This document shows, one piece after another, positions 43,024-51,367 of a stretch of 64,000 nt of DNA. This DNA comes from Phil1 sp964612925. Lineage in GTDB: Bacteria; Bacillota; Clostridia; Christensenellales; CAG-138. Both the position numbers and the translations under genes were made by a program. The stretch spans positions 62,001 to 126,000 of the forward strand of contig CAZTFU010000002.1 of the NCBI GenBank assembly GCA_964612925.1, written 5' to 3'. Every line of letters begins with the position of its first letter. Position 1 is the first letter of the stretch. The notes below the pieces were generated by a model. The model made no database searches, was not told the DNA's origin, and saw only the letters and a program-made list of their open reading frames with translations.

Positions 43024-44508
43024 ATGCGCAAGGGCCTGTTTGACACGTTGTTTTCGCGTATGCTCAGCATGTACTTAACGGTTATGCTGCTTATTATTTT
43101 GCTTCTCGGCATGACAATAGGCAGAATGTTTACTGCTCAGTATATTAGCGAAAACAAAAATGAGCTTACACGCGAAGCCACGGAAATAAATCGTGTTGTT
43201 GCAACACAATACACGGATCCCGCAAAGCGTTCCGTTGCAAAGGATACGCTAAAAACAACGGTACGTAAATATGATGCCATGCTTCAGCTTTATTTTATTG
43301 ACGAAACATACGGCAAAGTCGTTTTTCGCGATGAAATGAGCGAGGCAAAATGGGGCGTGCTAAGCGACATTGATCTAAGCGACGAGGCGGCGGAAATAAT
43401 GCGTCACGGCGGCGAAGTCGAGGTTGACTCAAACAGATTTCAGGTAAGCAGCGTTCCCATAATGACACTTACACGCGCGATAGTGGATCAGGACGGTGAA
43501 ATTATAGGCGCAATGTTTTTCCATACGGATATGAGCCGAACAAACAGCTCCATTCGTCAGGTATATTTTAATGTGCTTATTTCGGCATGCGTATCGGTCA
43601 TGCTTGCAATACTTGTTGTAACGTATATAACCGGCCGCATGACAAAGCCTATAATCGACATGAACAACACCATAAAGCGCTTTGCCAAGGGCGATTATGA
43701 TGCAAGGGTAGAGGTTACAAGCAAGGATGAGGTGGGTCAGCTTGGCCAAAGCTTCAACGATATGGCAACGGAGATAAATGCACTTGAACAATCAAGGCGA
43801 AGCTTTGTTGCAAACGTTTCACATGAGCTTCGCTCGCCGCTTGCAGGAATTATGGGCTTCCTTGAAGCGATGCAAGATGGTACAATATCAAGGGAGGAAC
43901 AACCGAAATACCTCGAAATAGTCGTTAACGAGTGCAAGCGTATGACGGGTATGGTAAACGGTTTGCTTGACCTTGCGCGTATAGAATCGGGCCAATATGA
44001 ATTTAAGCTTGAACCGTTTGATATGAATGAGCTTATTATACGCACCGTGCTAACGTTCGAGGCGCGTATAAATGCAAAGCACATCAATATCGTAATGGAT
44101 ATGGGCGATGAACACACCGTGGTCGAAGCGGATAAAATACAGATAGCGCAGGTCATACGCAACCTTGTGGACAATGCGATAAAGTTTTCACCTAACGGCG
44201 GCAACATCACTTTGCGTATAGTGCAAAACAGCGGTGTTGCCCGCATAAGCGTTTCCGATGAGGGCGAAGGTATTTCACCAAACGACCTTCCATATGTGTT
44301 TGACAGATTCTATAAGGCCGAAAAGGCACACACGCCTTCCGGTTCTTCATCGGGACTCGGCCTTAGCATAGTCAAACGAATAATTGAAGAACACGGACAG
44401 ACCGTAGAGGTAGATTCAAAGCCGGGAGAAGGTGCGACATTTATCTTTACGCTTAAAATATTTAAAGAGCAGGGAAAGCCTGAAGCAAGTACCGCACAAC
44501 GGAGGTAA
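43024..44508 (+). CDS. Sensor histidine kinase (HAMP, HisKA, HATPase)
   Basis: A 494-residue membrane kinase. Two transmembrane helices (residues about 16-38 and 183-203) enclose a roughly 145-residue external sensor domain; then HAMP (about 203-255), the dimerisation helix with phosphorylated His267 in VANVSHELRSPLAG, and the ATPase with NLVDNAIKFSPNGG (N box), DEGEGISP (G1), FDRFYKAE (F box) and GSSSGLGLSIVKRII (G2). No PAS domain, unlike WalK of Bacillus, so similarity to WalK is by gene order and not by full domain match. The HtrA-like protease gene begins 10 bp after its stop, so the kinase probably monitors envelope or cell-wall state (inference). Confidence 0.94.
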   Translation: MRKGLFDTLFSRMLSMYLTVMLLIILLLGMTIGRMFTAQYISENKNELTREATEINRVVATQYTDPAKRSVAKDTLKTTVRKYDAMLQLYFIDETYGKVVFRDEMSEAKWGVLSDIDLSDEAAEIMRHGGEVEVDSNRFQVSSVPIMTLTRAIVDQDGEIIGAMFFHTDMSRTNSSIRQVYFNVLISACVSVMLAILVVTYITGRMTKPIIDMNNTIKRFAKGDYDARVEVTSKDEVGQLGQSFNDMATEINALEQSRRSFVANVSHELRSPLAGIMGFLEAMQDGTISREEQPKYLEIVVNECKRMTGMVNGLLDLARIESGQYEFKLEPFDMNELIIRTVLTFEARINAKHINIVMDMGDEHTVVEADKIQIAQVIRNLVDNAIKFSPNGGNITLRIVQNSGVARISVSDEGEGISPNDLPYVFDRFYKAEKAHTPSGSSSGLGLSIVKRIIEEHGQTVEVDSKPGEGATFIFTLKIFKEQGKPEASTAQRR

Positions 44509-44517
44509 CAAGAACAC

Positions 44518-45876
44518 ATGGAGTATCCAAACTACTATTTTGACGGAAACACTCCCCCGCAGGAACCCAAACCGCCAAAGCGCGGCATTGGCGGCTACAT
44601 AATCGTGGCCATAGTATTCACCATAGTCGGTGCATTACTTGCAACGATATTTATGCCTTCAGTACTTAGCGCATATACCGATAAACAGGGCACGGATACA
44701 ACGCCGTTTTATGAGGGACTTCTNNNNNNNNNNNNNNNNNNNNNNNNNNNNNNNNNNNNNNNNNNNNNNNNNNNNNNNNNNNNNNNNNNNNNNNNNNNNN
44801 NNNNNNNNNNNNNNNNNNNNNNNATACCGCCTGTAGGCTCCATGCCCGAGCTTGACGGTTCCGCACCGAACCTTTCCGACTCGAACAATCCCATGATCGA
44901 CATGATAGATCATGTCAGCGGAGGTGTTGTTGGCATAATCAACTACGGTTACAGTAATAAATACGAGCGTAATCTTGAATACGGTTCGGGCTCAGGCTTT
45001 GTTATTTCCTCCGAAGGATATATCCTTACCAACTCACACGTTGTTGAAGGTGCAACAAAGCTTGGTGTAATGTTTGTTGACGGTGAAGAGGTTGAAGCGC
45101 AGCTTGTAGGATATGATAAATCATTTGACATTGCTGTGCTTAAGGTTGAAAAGGATAATCTTCAGGCGCTTAAAATAGGTGAATCCGAATCCGTGCGCGT
45201 AGGCGAATTTGTCATAGCAATCGGCGATCCGACGGGACGTGAGCTTTCGGGCACGACAACGTTCGGTATAATCAGCGCAACTTCAAGAAGCATGAACATA
45301 GACGGCATCACCAATGAATACATCCAGACCGATGCAGCCGTTAACCCCGGCAACAGCGGCGGCCCGCTTATAAATATGAGCGGCGAAGTAATCGGCGTGG
45401 TTTCCGCAAAAACAGTCACCGCAAGCTATGACGAATATGGCAATGCAATAAGTGCGGAAGGTCTCGGCTTCGCATTGCCGATAGATCAGGCAATCAAGGT
45501 TGCAAGTCAGCTTATAACCGAGGGCAAAGTGCTTCGCCCCGGCATTGGTGTGAGCGTTGCAACGTGGAGCGAAATGTATGCAACCGAATACGGCACTCCC
45601 GAAGGAATACTTGTTGCATCCGTTATAAAGGATGGTCCGGGTCATAAGGCCGGTCTTAAACCCAACGACATAATTGTTGAGGTTGAGGGGCAAAGCGGAA
45701 TAACACAGGATGAGTTTGTTGCAATAATAAAGGGCAAGCTTGTTGGTGATGCAATAGAAATAAAATACTGGAGAAGCGGAAGTTATTATTCAACCGTGCT
45801 TATTCTTGACGATTTGAACAGTCTTGGTTCGGAAAACGTAGGCGGTGAAGCGGACTACAATTTCTTTGGTGATTAA
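44518..45876 (+). CDS. htrA: HtrA/DegP-type membrane-anchored serine protease with PDZ domain (contains assembly gap)
   Basis: An S1C protease. A short proline-rich cytoplasmic start (residues about 8-20), one membrane helix (about 23-48, GGYIIVAIVFTIVGALLATIF), then a linker interrupted by 100 N (44724-44823), then the trypsin-like domain: ILTNSHVVEG (His), FDIAVLKVE (Asp) and NPGNSGGPLIN (Ser). A PDZ domain begins near the GTPEGILVASVIKDGPGHKAGLKPNDII stretch. It degrades or refolds damaged extracytoplasmic proteins. The reading frame is the same on both sides of the gap, but the true gap length is unknown, so the protein length (452 as drawn) is not reliable. It is cotranscribed with the two-component pair, and GGAGG lies 12 bases before the ATG. 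Confidence 0.9.
   Translation: MEYPNYYFDGNTPPQEPKPPKRGIGGYIIVAIVFTIVGALLATIFMPSVLSAYTDKQGTDTTPFYEGLXXXXXXXXXXXXXXXXXXXXXXXXXXXXXXXXXXIPPVGSMPELDGSAPNLSDSNNPMIDMIDHVSGGVVGIINYGYSNKYERNLEYGSGSGFVISSEGYILTNSHVVEGATKLGVMFVDGEEVEAQLVGYDKSFDIAVLKVEKDNLQALKIGESESVRVGEFVIAIGDPTGRELSGTTTFGIISATSRSMNIDGITNEYIQTDAAVNPGNSGGPLINMSGEVIGVVSAKTVTASYDEYGNAISAEGLGFALPIDQAIKVASQLITEGKVLRPGIGVSVATWSEMYATEYGTPEGILVASVIKDGPGHKAGLKPNDIIVEVEGQSGITQDEFVAIIKGKLVGDAIEIKYWRSGSYYSTVLILDDLNSLGSENVGGEADYNFFGD
44724..44823. other. Assembly gap of 100 N inside the htrA-like gene
   Basis: Exactly 100 undetermined bases, the usual placeholder for a scaffold join. It falls in the linker between membrane anchor and protease domain, where repeats or low-complexity coding sequence commonly break assemblies. 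The true content and length are unknown. Confidence 0.99.
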
Positions 45877-45892
45877 AAAGTATAATAAATAC

Positions 45893-45926
45893 GGGTCGAG
45901 GTGCGTTTTCTCCTCGGCCCATTTTT
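45893..45926 (+). terminator. Intrinsic terminator of the two-component/HtrA operon
   Basis: A 9-bp stem with one wobble pair (45893-45901 and 45912-45920), ten-base loop, then ATTTTT. It begins 16 bp after the stop codon. Confidence 0.85.
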
Positions 45927-45951
45927 AGCTTATCATTCTTTTGCGCCAAAT

Positions 45952-45998
45952 AATATAGCTTGTTTATACTTAAATCGCATGATAAAATAAGCTATATT
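45952..45998 (+). promoter_or_regulatory. Promoter of ruvCAB inside a 10-bp inverted repeat
   Basis: TTGTTT (45960-45965), 17 bp, TAAAAT (45983-45988). A perfect 10-bp inverted repeat (AATATAGCTT at 45952-45961, AAGCTATATT at 45989-45998) flanks the promoter: the left arm touches -35 and the right arm starts right after -10. Since transcription would begin within the right arm, the repeat would act as DNA and not as an RNA hairpin. It does not resemble the Bacillus LexA box. Confidence 0.55.
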
Positions 45999-46018
45999 TT
46001 ATGCATGGGGGAAACACA

Positions 46019-46516
46019 TTGATAATTTTGGGTATAGACCCCGGTTATGCAATTTTGGGCTACGGCGTTATATGCACTGAGGGCATACGATCAAGGGCAA
46101 TAGATTACGGCGTGATAGAAACCGCCGCGCATACGCCTTTCCCTCAACGCTTGGAAAGACTGTATATCGGCACAAATGAGCTTATAAAGCTCTACAAGCC
46201 CGATCATGTTGCGTTTGAAGAGCTGTTTTTCGCAAGGAACACGACCACGGCGCTTCAGGTGGCGGCAGCACGCGGCGTTGCGCTTTTGGCTGCACAGCAA
46301 GCGGGGCTGCCATTGTATGAATATACGCCCATGCAGATAAAATCTGCCGTTTCGGGTAACGGACATGCCGATAAAAAGCAGGTACAGCAAATGATTAAGC
46401 TGTTGCTTTCGCTAAACAGCATACCCAAGCCCGATGATGCGGCCGATGCATTATCCGTTGCGCTGTGCCATGCAAACACATCGGGACCCGCAGCGGAAAC
46501 TTTCCGCATAAAATAA
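46019..46516 (+). CDS. ruvC: Holliday junction endonuclease RuvC
   Basis: A 165-residue resolvase. It starts with the family's LIILGIDPGYAILGYGVI, and acidic residues appear in IDPG, FEELFF and DAADALSVALCH, as in the RuvC active site. The start is TTG at 46019: GGGGGA lies six bases upstream and the product then begins exactly where RuvC proteins begin; an ATG at 46001 would add six odd residues and lose the site. It cuts Holliday junctions during recombinational repair with RuvAB, whose genes follow. Confidence 0.95.
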   Translation: MIILGIDPGYAILGYGVICTEGIRSRAIDYGVIETAAHTPFPQRLERLYIGTNELIKLYKPDHVAFEELFFARNTTTALQVAAARGVALLAAQQAGLPLYEYTPMQIKSAVSGNGHADKKQVQQMIKLLLSLNSIPKPDDAADALSVALCHANTSGPAAETFRIK

Positions 46517-46547
46517 ACTATCACGGTGCATAAACGGAGTTGACTAT

Positions 46548-47159
46548 ATGTACGCACACATTTTCGGAACGGTAAGCGAGGTTTTGCCTGACAGAGCCAT
46601 AATTGAGGCAGGCGGTGTAGGCTATGAGCTGTTCTGTTCAAGCCAAACGCTGAAATGCCTTATTAGCGGAACCACGCACAAGCTTTATACTCACTTTCAT
46701 ATTTCACTGTCCCAGGACATTATGGCATTATACGGCTTTGAAACCAGGGAGGAGCGTGCAATGTTCAGGCGGCTGATAAGCGTTACCCGTGTTGGGCCAA
46801 AGCTTGCATTAAGCGTACTTGGCGCACTCAGCGTACAGGACATAACGCTTGCAATACTTACCGAGAATACCGCCGCATTTGATAAGGTGCCCGGAATGGG
46901 CAAAAAAACCGCCGCCCGTGTATTGCTTGAGTTAAAGGAAAAGGTAACGGCGGATGACGCGGCCGCAGTGGATATGCAACAAAGTATTAAGGGCACATCC
47001 AATATGGATATCCGCAGTGAAGCCATAGCGGCACTTGTATCATTGGGCTATGACGGTGTAAGTGCGGGGCGTGCCGTTGCCGCAGTTGAAGATTGCGACA
47101 AGGTGGAGGACATGATAACGAATGCCCTCAGAGAAATTGCAAGAAAGGGAAAGAGGTAA
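46548..47159 (+). CDS. ruvA: Holliday junction branch migration protein RuvA
   Basis: A 203-residue RuvA. The N-terminal OB domain (FGTVSEVLPDRAIIEAGGVGYE), two helix-hairpin-helix motifs (RLISVTRVGPKLALSVLG and FDKVPGMGKKTAARVLLEL) and the C-terminal RuvB-binding domain (SEAIAALVSLGY) are all present. It forms the tetramer that holds the junction. CGGAG precedes the ATG; ruvB follows after 6 bp. Confidence 0.96.
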   Translation: MYAHIFGTVSEVLPDRAIIEAGGVGYELFCSSQTLKCLISGTTHKLYTHFHISLSQDIMALYGFETREERAMFRRLISVTRVGPKLALSVLGALSVQDITLAILTENTAAFDKVPGMGKKTAARVLLELKEKVTADDAAAVDMQQSIKGTSNMDIRSEAIAALVSLGYDGVSAGRAVAAVEDCDKVEDMITNALREIARKGKR

Positions 47160-47165
47160 TCTATA

Positions 47166-48215
47166 ATGATTGATGACGACAGGATCATTTCCTCTTCCAT
47201 GCTTGCGGAAGATGAAATAAACGAATACAGCCTTCGCCCAAAATTTCTAAAGGAGTACATAGGCCAAAGGGAAGTTAAGGAGCATGTTGAAATATATATT
47301 GAAGCCGCCAAGCGCCGCGGAGAGCCACTTGACCACGCGCTGTTCTATGGCCCGCCGGGACTCGGCAAAACAACCCTTGCATCCATAATTGCCAACGAAA
47401 TGGGCGGCACATTGCATATAACAAGCGGCCCCGCAATATCCCATAAGGGTGAGCTTGCCGCAATACTTACAAATATTGCCCCGGGTGACGTACTGTTTAT
47501 AGATGAGATCCATCGTCTTAATGCAACCGTTGAGGAAGTATTGTATCCCGCGATGGAAGATTATGCACTTGATATAATAATCGGCAAGGGACCAAGCGCA
47601 CATTCCATAAGGCTTGATCTTCCGCATTTTACGCTTATCGGCGCAACAACGCGCATGGGTCTGCTTACCGCGCCGCTCCGCGATAGGTTTGGCATAAAGG
47701 AGCAGCTTCAGCCCTACGCACCTGAGGATCTGCTTGAAATAATAGTTCGAAGCGCAGGCATATTGAACATACCCATAGACCGCGAAGGCGCAATAGAAAT
47801 AGCCTCTCGTTCACGGGGAACGCCGCGAATAGTCAACAGACTTCTGCGCCGCGTAAGGGATTATGCTCAGGTGCGCGGCGAGGGCAGAATAGACCTTGCT
47901 ACGGCACAAGCGGGACTCGACATGCTTTCTATAGATGAGCTTGGGCTTGACACCGTGGACAGGCGCATTCTTACCACAATGATTGTAAAATTCGGCGGGC
48001 GGCCTGTTGGACTTGATACCATTGCCGCGGCAACGGGCGATGACGCTTCCACAATAGAGGACGTTTATGAACCGTACCTTTTGCAGCTTGGCTTTATAAC
48101 GCGCACTCCACGGGGAAGAATCCCCATGCCCGCGGCATATTTGCACATGGGTTATACTCCGCCCGATGGCGGCAACACCGCCGCTCAACAGGAAAGAATG
48201 ACATTCATCAAATAA
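47166..48215 (+). CDS. ruvB: Holliday junction branch migration helicase RuvB
   Basis: A 349-residue AAA+ motor. [26 protein letters not shown] near the start, [19 protein letters not shown] (Walker A, about residue 63), [11 protein letters not shown] (Walker B), [17 protein letters not shown] (sensor 1 and arginine finger) and a C-terminal winged helix with [13 protein letters not shown]. Length and motifs are standard. AGAGG precedes the ATG. The gene is 29 bp before the coiled-coil protein gene. Confidence 0.96.
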   Translation: MIDDDRIISSSMLAEDEINEYSLRPKFLKEYIGQREVKEHVEIYIEAAKRRGEPLDHALFYGPPGLGKTTLASIIANEMGGTLHITSGPAISHKGELAAILTNIAPGDVLFIDEIHRLNATVEEVLYPAMEDYALDIIIGKGPSAHSIRLDLPHFTLIGATTRMGLLTAPLRDRFGIKEQLQPYAPEDLLEIIVRSAGILNIPIDREGAIEIASRSRGTPRIVNRLLRRVRDYAQVRGEGRIDLATAQAGLDMLSIDELGLDTVDRRILTTMIVKFGGRPVGLDTIAAATGDDASTIEDVYEPYLLQLGFITRTPRGRIPMPAAYLHMGYTPPDGGNTAAQQERMTFIK

Positions 48216-48244
48216 ACGTATACTAAAAAGGGAGGATAAAGCAT

Positions 48245-49096
48245 ATGTTTGGAAAGAAGAAGGAACTTGAAGGTGCAATTGAAAAGCTGAAGTCGCAGCT
48301 TAGTGAGCAAGAAGCGCTTAATGCACGTCTTGAACAGGCAATCGAAGAATATCGAAGCAAGGAAAGTGCAATATCTCATGCGCTTACCCGCGCCCAGAGC
48401 GATGCCGCAAAAGTGTTGGCTGAAGCAAATGCCGAAAGGCAGCGTATACTCGATCAAACCGAGGAAGATAAAGCGGCCGCTCATGCCGAGGCCGAAATGA
48501 TACTTGCCAAGGCGCAAGAAGAGGCGGAGGCTATTCGCCTTGCGGCAAAAGAGTATTCTCGCCGCAGTGCGCTTAAAGCAGAAGCATTTATGCAAAGCTA
48601 TAGAGAAAGTGCTAAGCAGCTCAACATGGCCATTCAGCGTGCGGCGGAAACGGCGGCTGCACAGGCAGAGCATTTCCGCTCCTGCATCAAGGATTCAAAT
48701 CTTGATAACGAGATCGAAATGGCTGGGGAGTATATTCAGGATGGAGACAATAGCATTGCCGATCTGCCCGAGGAGTATAACAGCCCTGCCGAGCTTATGC
48801 AAAACATATACAAAATAGAAAACCGCCAAACCGTACAGTCGGCAGAAGAAACAGTGACTTGTGATGAAGAGTGTACTTCTGCCGATGAACAGGAATGCGT
48901 TTTAGCGGAACAGCCCGACAGAGGACCCACGGCCATGTTGAAAGATGATGCCGAATGTGTTCAATCTGAAGAACAGCCCTTGTTTACGGTTAATGAAATA
49001 GTTGATATGCAGAACGAAGAAACCGTTCAATCCGCACCCGACCCGATAGATGAAGCACTGAATGCCATAATAGAGGATGTGCTTAACGAATCCTAA
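48245..49096 (+). CDS. Coiled-coil protein of unknown function (partly DivIVA-like)
   Basis: A 283-residue protein that I do not recognise. Residues 1 to about 150 are an almost continuous charged coiled coil rich in Ala, Glu, Gln and Arg (QSDAAKVLAEANAERQRIL and EAEMILAKAQEEAEAIRLAAKEY), of the sort found in DivIVA-like and ATP-synthase b-type proteins. The remainder is acidic, low in hydrophobics and probably disordered, with a short hydrophobic end (IDEALNAIIEDVLNES). There is no membrane segment. GGGAGG precedes the ATG. Its position after ruvB is unusual (queA is the common neighbour). A scaffold or division-related role is a guess. Confidence 0.75.
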   Translation: MFGKKKELEGAIEKLKSQLSEQEALNARLEQAIEEYRSKESAISHALTRAQSDAAKVLAEANAERQRILDQTEEDKAAAHAEAEMILAKAQEEAEAIRLAAKEYSRRSALKAEAFMQSYRESAKQLNMAIQRAAETAAAQAEHFRSCIKDSNLDNEIEMAGEYIQDGDNSIADLPEEYNSPAELMQNIYKIENRQTVQSAEETVTCDEECTSADEQECVLAEQPDRGPTAMLKDDAECVQSEEQPLFTVNEIVDMQNEETVQSAPDPIDEALNAIIEDVLNES

Positions 49097-49112
49097 TGCC
49101 ATATGAATTAAA

Positions 49113-49152
49113 ATGCTCCCCAAGGCATTAAGCTTTGAGGAGTATTTCTTTT
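49113..49152 (+). terminator. Intrinsic terminator of the ruvCAB/coiled-coil unit
   Basis: A 14-bp imperfect stem (49113-49126 and 49132-49145, two wobble pairs and one mismatch) with a five-base loop, then TTTCTTTT. Confidence 0.7.
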
Positions 49153-49177
49153 GGTCAAATCAGTTCTCGTTGTAATC

Positions 49178-49215
49178 AAAAAAAATTCGGGCATCCCGTA
49201 AGGATTGCCCGAATT
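49178..49215 (-). terminator. Strong terminator of the zinc-ribbon protein gene
   Basis: A 10-bp perfect stem (49184-49193 and 49206-49215) with a 12-base loop; on the minus strand it is followed by TTTTTTTGATT. On the plus strand the tail is AGTTTTGTT, so it may stop transcription both ways. Confidence 0.85.
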
Positions 49216-49230
49216 AGTTTTGTTATGCTT

Positions 49231-51195
49231 TTATGAACGCTTCAATATGAACCATGCATGCAACTGCGGAAGTCCTGTAGCGGAGTCGGTTCCGTAGGGG
49301 TCTCCGTAAAGCTCATATGTTTTTCCATCGCCAACCTCGATGGTTGCCACACCGCTGTAATAGTAGAAAATCATATCGCCGTCGCTTGTTTGGATTTTCG
49401 CCTTAACATACGGGGCAGACTGGATAATCTCAGTAACCTTGCCGACTATCTTATAGCCCTGCTCATGATTGGGATAATTCTTTATCTTATCATAGTCCAT
49501 CTTGTATACGCTTTCCATATAAGCGTTCTTCTCGGGCTGATGTTCAAGATAAAGTGTTGTGGTTTTGGCGGCATCACCCTTTGTTGCCGTTATAACTGCC
49601 TCGTACACGCCAACCTTTGAGGTTTTTACGGTAAAGCTGAACGTACCTGCATTGGGATCCTGCGTTACCGTTCCGTCAAGTTCAACTCCGCTTACGCTTA
49701 TGGCCGCTCCGGTTTCCATGGTGCCGCTTACGGTCATCGTGGAAGCGGTGCCCGTGCGTTTAACGTCTGAATTGACCGAGAATACAACATTACCTATATT
49801 GGTAGTGGTCTGGTTTTCGTTTTCGCCGGTTGTCGTTTGCTCGGGATCGGTCGAGTCCGTGCCGTAGCTTACATTAAATTCGGCCCGTGCGGTTTGATAA
49901 CCGTTCTTTCTTGCTTCCACAACTATTTTTGTAACGCCTTCACCCGGCAGGGTATAGCTTGTTGAGAAGTTGCCCGCTTCGTCAATGGCTATCTGCGAAT
50001 CGTTTACGAAAATGCCAACGGTGTTGTCGTTTACGGAGCCCGCTATCGGCACAACAGCGGAATCGACGTTAAACTCCGCAACGCTCGGCTGAGTTACCGT
50101 AAGATCGATAGAGGGAATCTCTATGGTTATCTGCTCATCGATATCGAGCTTGGTTTCGGCACCCGAAGGACTTATTACCGTGAAGAAATCAGGGGTTATT
50201 ATGTATTTGGAAACCTCCATCGGTTCATCGGGTATCAAAATGGACTGCGGTACCACAAACGGTATATACCTTTGGTTTTTACCTATGGTACGTTCAAGCT
50301 GAACGTCATCATTACTGTAACGAACGGTGTAGTTCCGCTTGGCATATACGGTTATCAGGTACGCAGGATCGCCGTCATCTGTTTCCCATGCTTCTATGGT
50401 AGGTGTGCGCGTTATGGGATCACCGCCGAACGTGCAGCTTATAAACTTTGAAAAATCGCCGCCGTGAACATTGTTGACATATATCACGCCAAGCACGGCA
50501 ATAAGTATTACAAGCACCGCCGCGGCCGCAATGAATACTATATTCTTCTTGCCTGCGCTCTTCCTGCCAGAACGGCGAGAAGGCTTACGATCAAAATCAT
50601 CGTCTGCATAATCAAGATCATCATCTTCATAATCGTCAGGCTCGACCTCTTCTTTAAGCGGAGTCTTTGTGACTCTGTTCACTGTCTGCTTGGTTTTTGT
50701 GGTACGAACGGCAGAAACACCCTCCGCATCATCTGCGCCAAAGGCAGCCGTAGTGCTTGCTTCGGCAGCGGCAACTTTGCTTCTGCTCGGTTGAACAGCG
50801 GAACGCTTAACGGTAGTGGTTTCCTCGCCATGCATGCGCACATTGTTAGTAAACCCATCTTCCTCATTTTTAACAACAATGTGCTGCTTGGGAACGTTGG
50901 CAGGACGCGGCTCAAAGCGCGGAGTATATCCAGAGGGTATATCATCCTCGCTTACGGTGTTTGCATCAAAATCAGGCTTGGGCCAGTTGGGAGCCTTAAC
51001 AAAGCCCCACGCCGGCGGGGTTTCACCGGTATAGGCCACATAGGACTGATAATCCTGAGTATTACTCTTTTCGTTTTCCTCTGCCGACGCCTTTACTGCC
51101 TCCTCGGCATTATCATCGGCTGTCAGCGGAGCCGCACACTTTTCGCAGTATTCAAGGTAATCCTCGTTATACGCCCCGCATACTTTACATTTCAT
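49231..51195 (-). CDS. Large zinc-ribbon, single-pass membrane protein with Ig-like external domains
   Basis: A 654-residue protein in three parts. Residues 1-25 are a zinc ribbon (CKVCGAYNEDYLEYCEKC). A disordered acidic/basic cytoplasmic region follows to about 215 (DDYEDDDLDYADDDFDRK, then RRSGRKSAGKK). One membrane helix (about 217-240, NIVFIAAAAVLVILIAVLGVIYV) leads to an external part of about 410 residues with repeated beta-rich segments (for example IEIPSIDLTVTQPSVAEFNV and GEGVTKIVVEARKNGY) that look like bacterial Ig-like repeats. I do not recognise a family for the whole protein. A TAGGAGGATG site precedes the ATG. It could sense cell state inside and bind the wall outside; this is inference. 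It stands alone between two terminators. Confidence 0.82.
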   Translation of the reverse strand: MKCKVCGAYNEDYLEYCEKCAAPLTADDNAEEAVKASAEENEKSNTQDYQSYVAYTGETPPAWGFVKAPNWPKPDFDANTVSEDDIPSGYTPRFEPRPANVPKQHIVVKNEEDGFTNNVRMHGEETTTVKRSAVQPSRSKVAAAEASTTAAFGADDAEGVSAVRTTKTKQTVNRVTKTPLKEEVEPDDYEDDDLDYADDDFDRKPSRRSGRKSAGKKNIVFIAAAAVLVILIAVLGVIYVNNVHGGDFSKFISCTFGGDPITRTPTIEAWETDDGDPAYLITVYAKRNYTVRYSNDDVQLERTIGKNQRYIPFVVPQSILIPDEPMEVSKYIITPDFFTVISPSGAETKLDIDEQITIEIPSIDLTVTQPSVAEFNVDSAVVPIAGSVNDNTVGIFVNDSQIAIDEAGNFSTSYTLPGEGVTKIVVEARKNGYQTARAEFNVSYGTDSTDPEQTTTGENENQTTTNIGNVVFSVNSDVKRTGTASTMTVSGTMETGAAISVSGVELDGTVTQDPNAGTFSFTVKTSKVGVYEAVITATKGDAAKTTTLYLEHQPEKNAYMESVYKMDYDKIKNYPNHEQGYKIVGKVTEIIQSAPYVKAKIQTSDGDMIFYYYSGVATIEVGDGKTYELYGDPYGTDSATGLPQLHAWFILKRS

Positions 51196-51232
51196 AGATA
51201 CATCCTCCTAATTGGGATATCGTCAATAACTT

Positions 51233-51260
51233 ATTATAGCAAATTAGGTGAATCATGCAA
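51233..51260 (-). promoter_or_regulatory. Promoter of the zinc-ribbon protein gene
   Basis: Minus-strand TTGCAT (51260-51255), 16 bp, perfect TATAAT (51238-51233). A one-base shift gives TTTGCA with a 17-bp spacer. Confidence 0.55.
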
Positions 51261-51311
51261 AGCCCTTTAATCGCTTAAATTGAAAACAATGTATTAATTA
51301 ACCGCGGTTTG

Positions 51312-51340
51312 TTTCATTTTAATGCGTTTTGGGTTATAAT
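51312..51340 (+). promoter_or_regulatory. Promoter of the large lipoprotein gene
   Basis: Perfect TATAAT at 51335-51340 with TTTCAT (51312-51317) at 17 bp. The -35 match is weak. Confidence 0.5.
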
Positions 51341-51367
51341 GCATATATCATTTCAAGGAGATAATGT

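Noticed and set aside
44724..44823. Calling the htrA-like gene frameshifted or split
   Set aside because: Both flanks are in the same frame as drawn and the domains on each side fit one HtrA protein; the gap itself is unknown sequence, not evidence of damage.
50464..51270. 268-codon plus-strand frame opposite the zinc-ribbon protein gene
   Set aside because: Low-complexity composition and no start signal; the minus-strand protein has a zinc ribbon, membrane helix, promoter and terminator.
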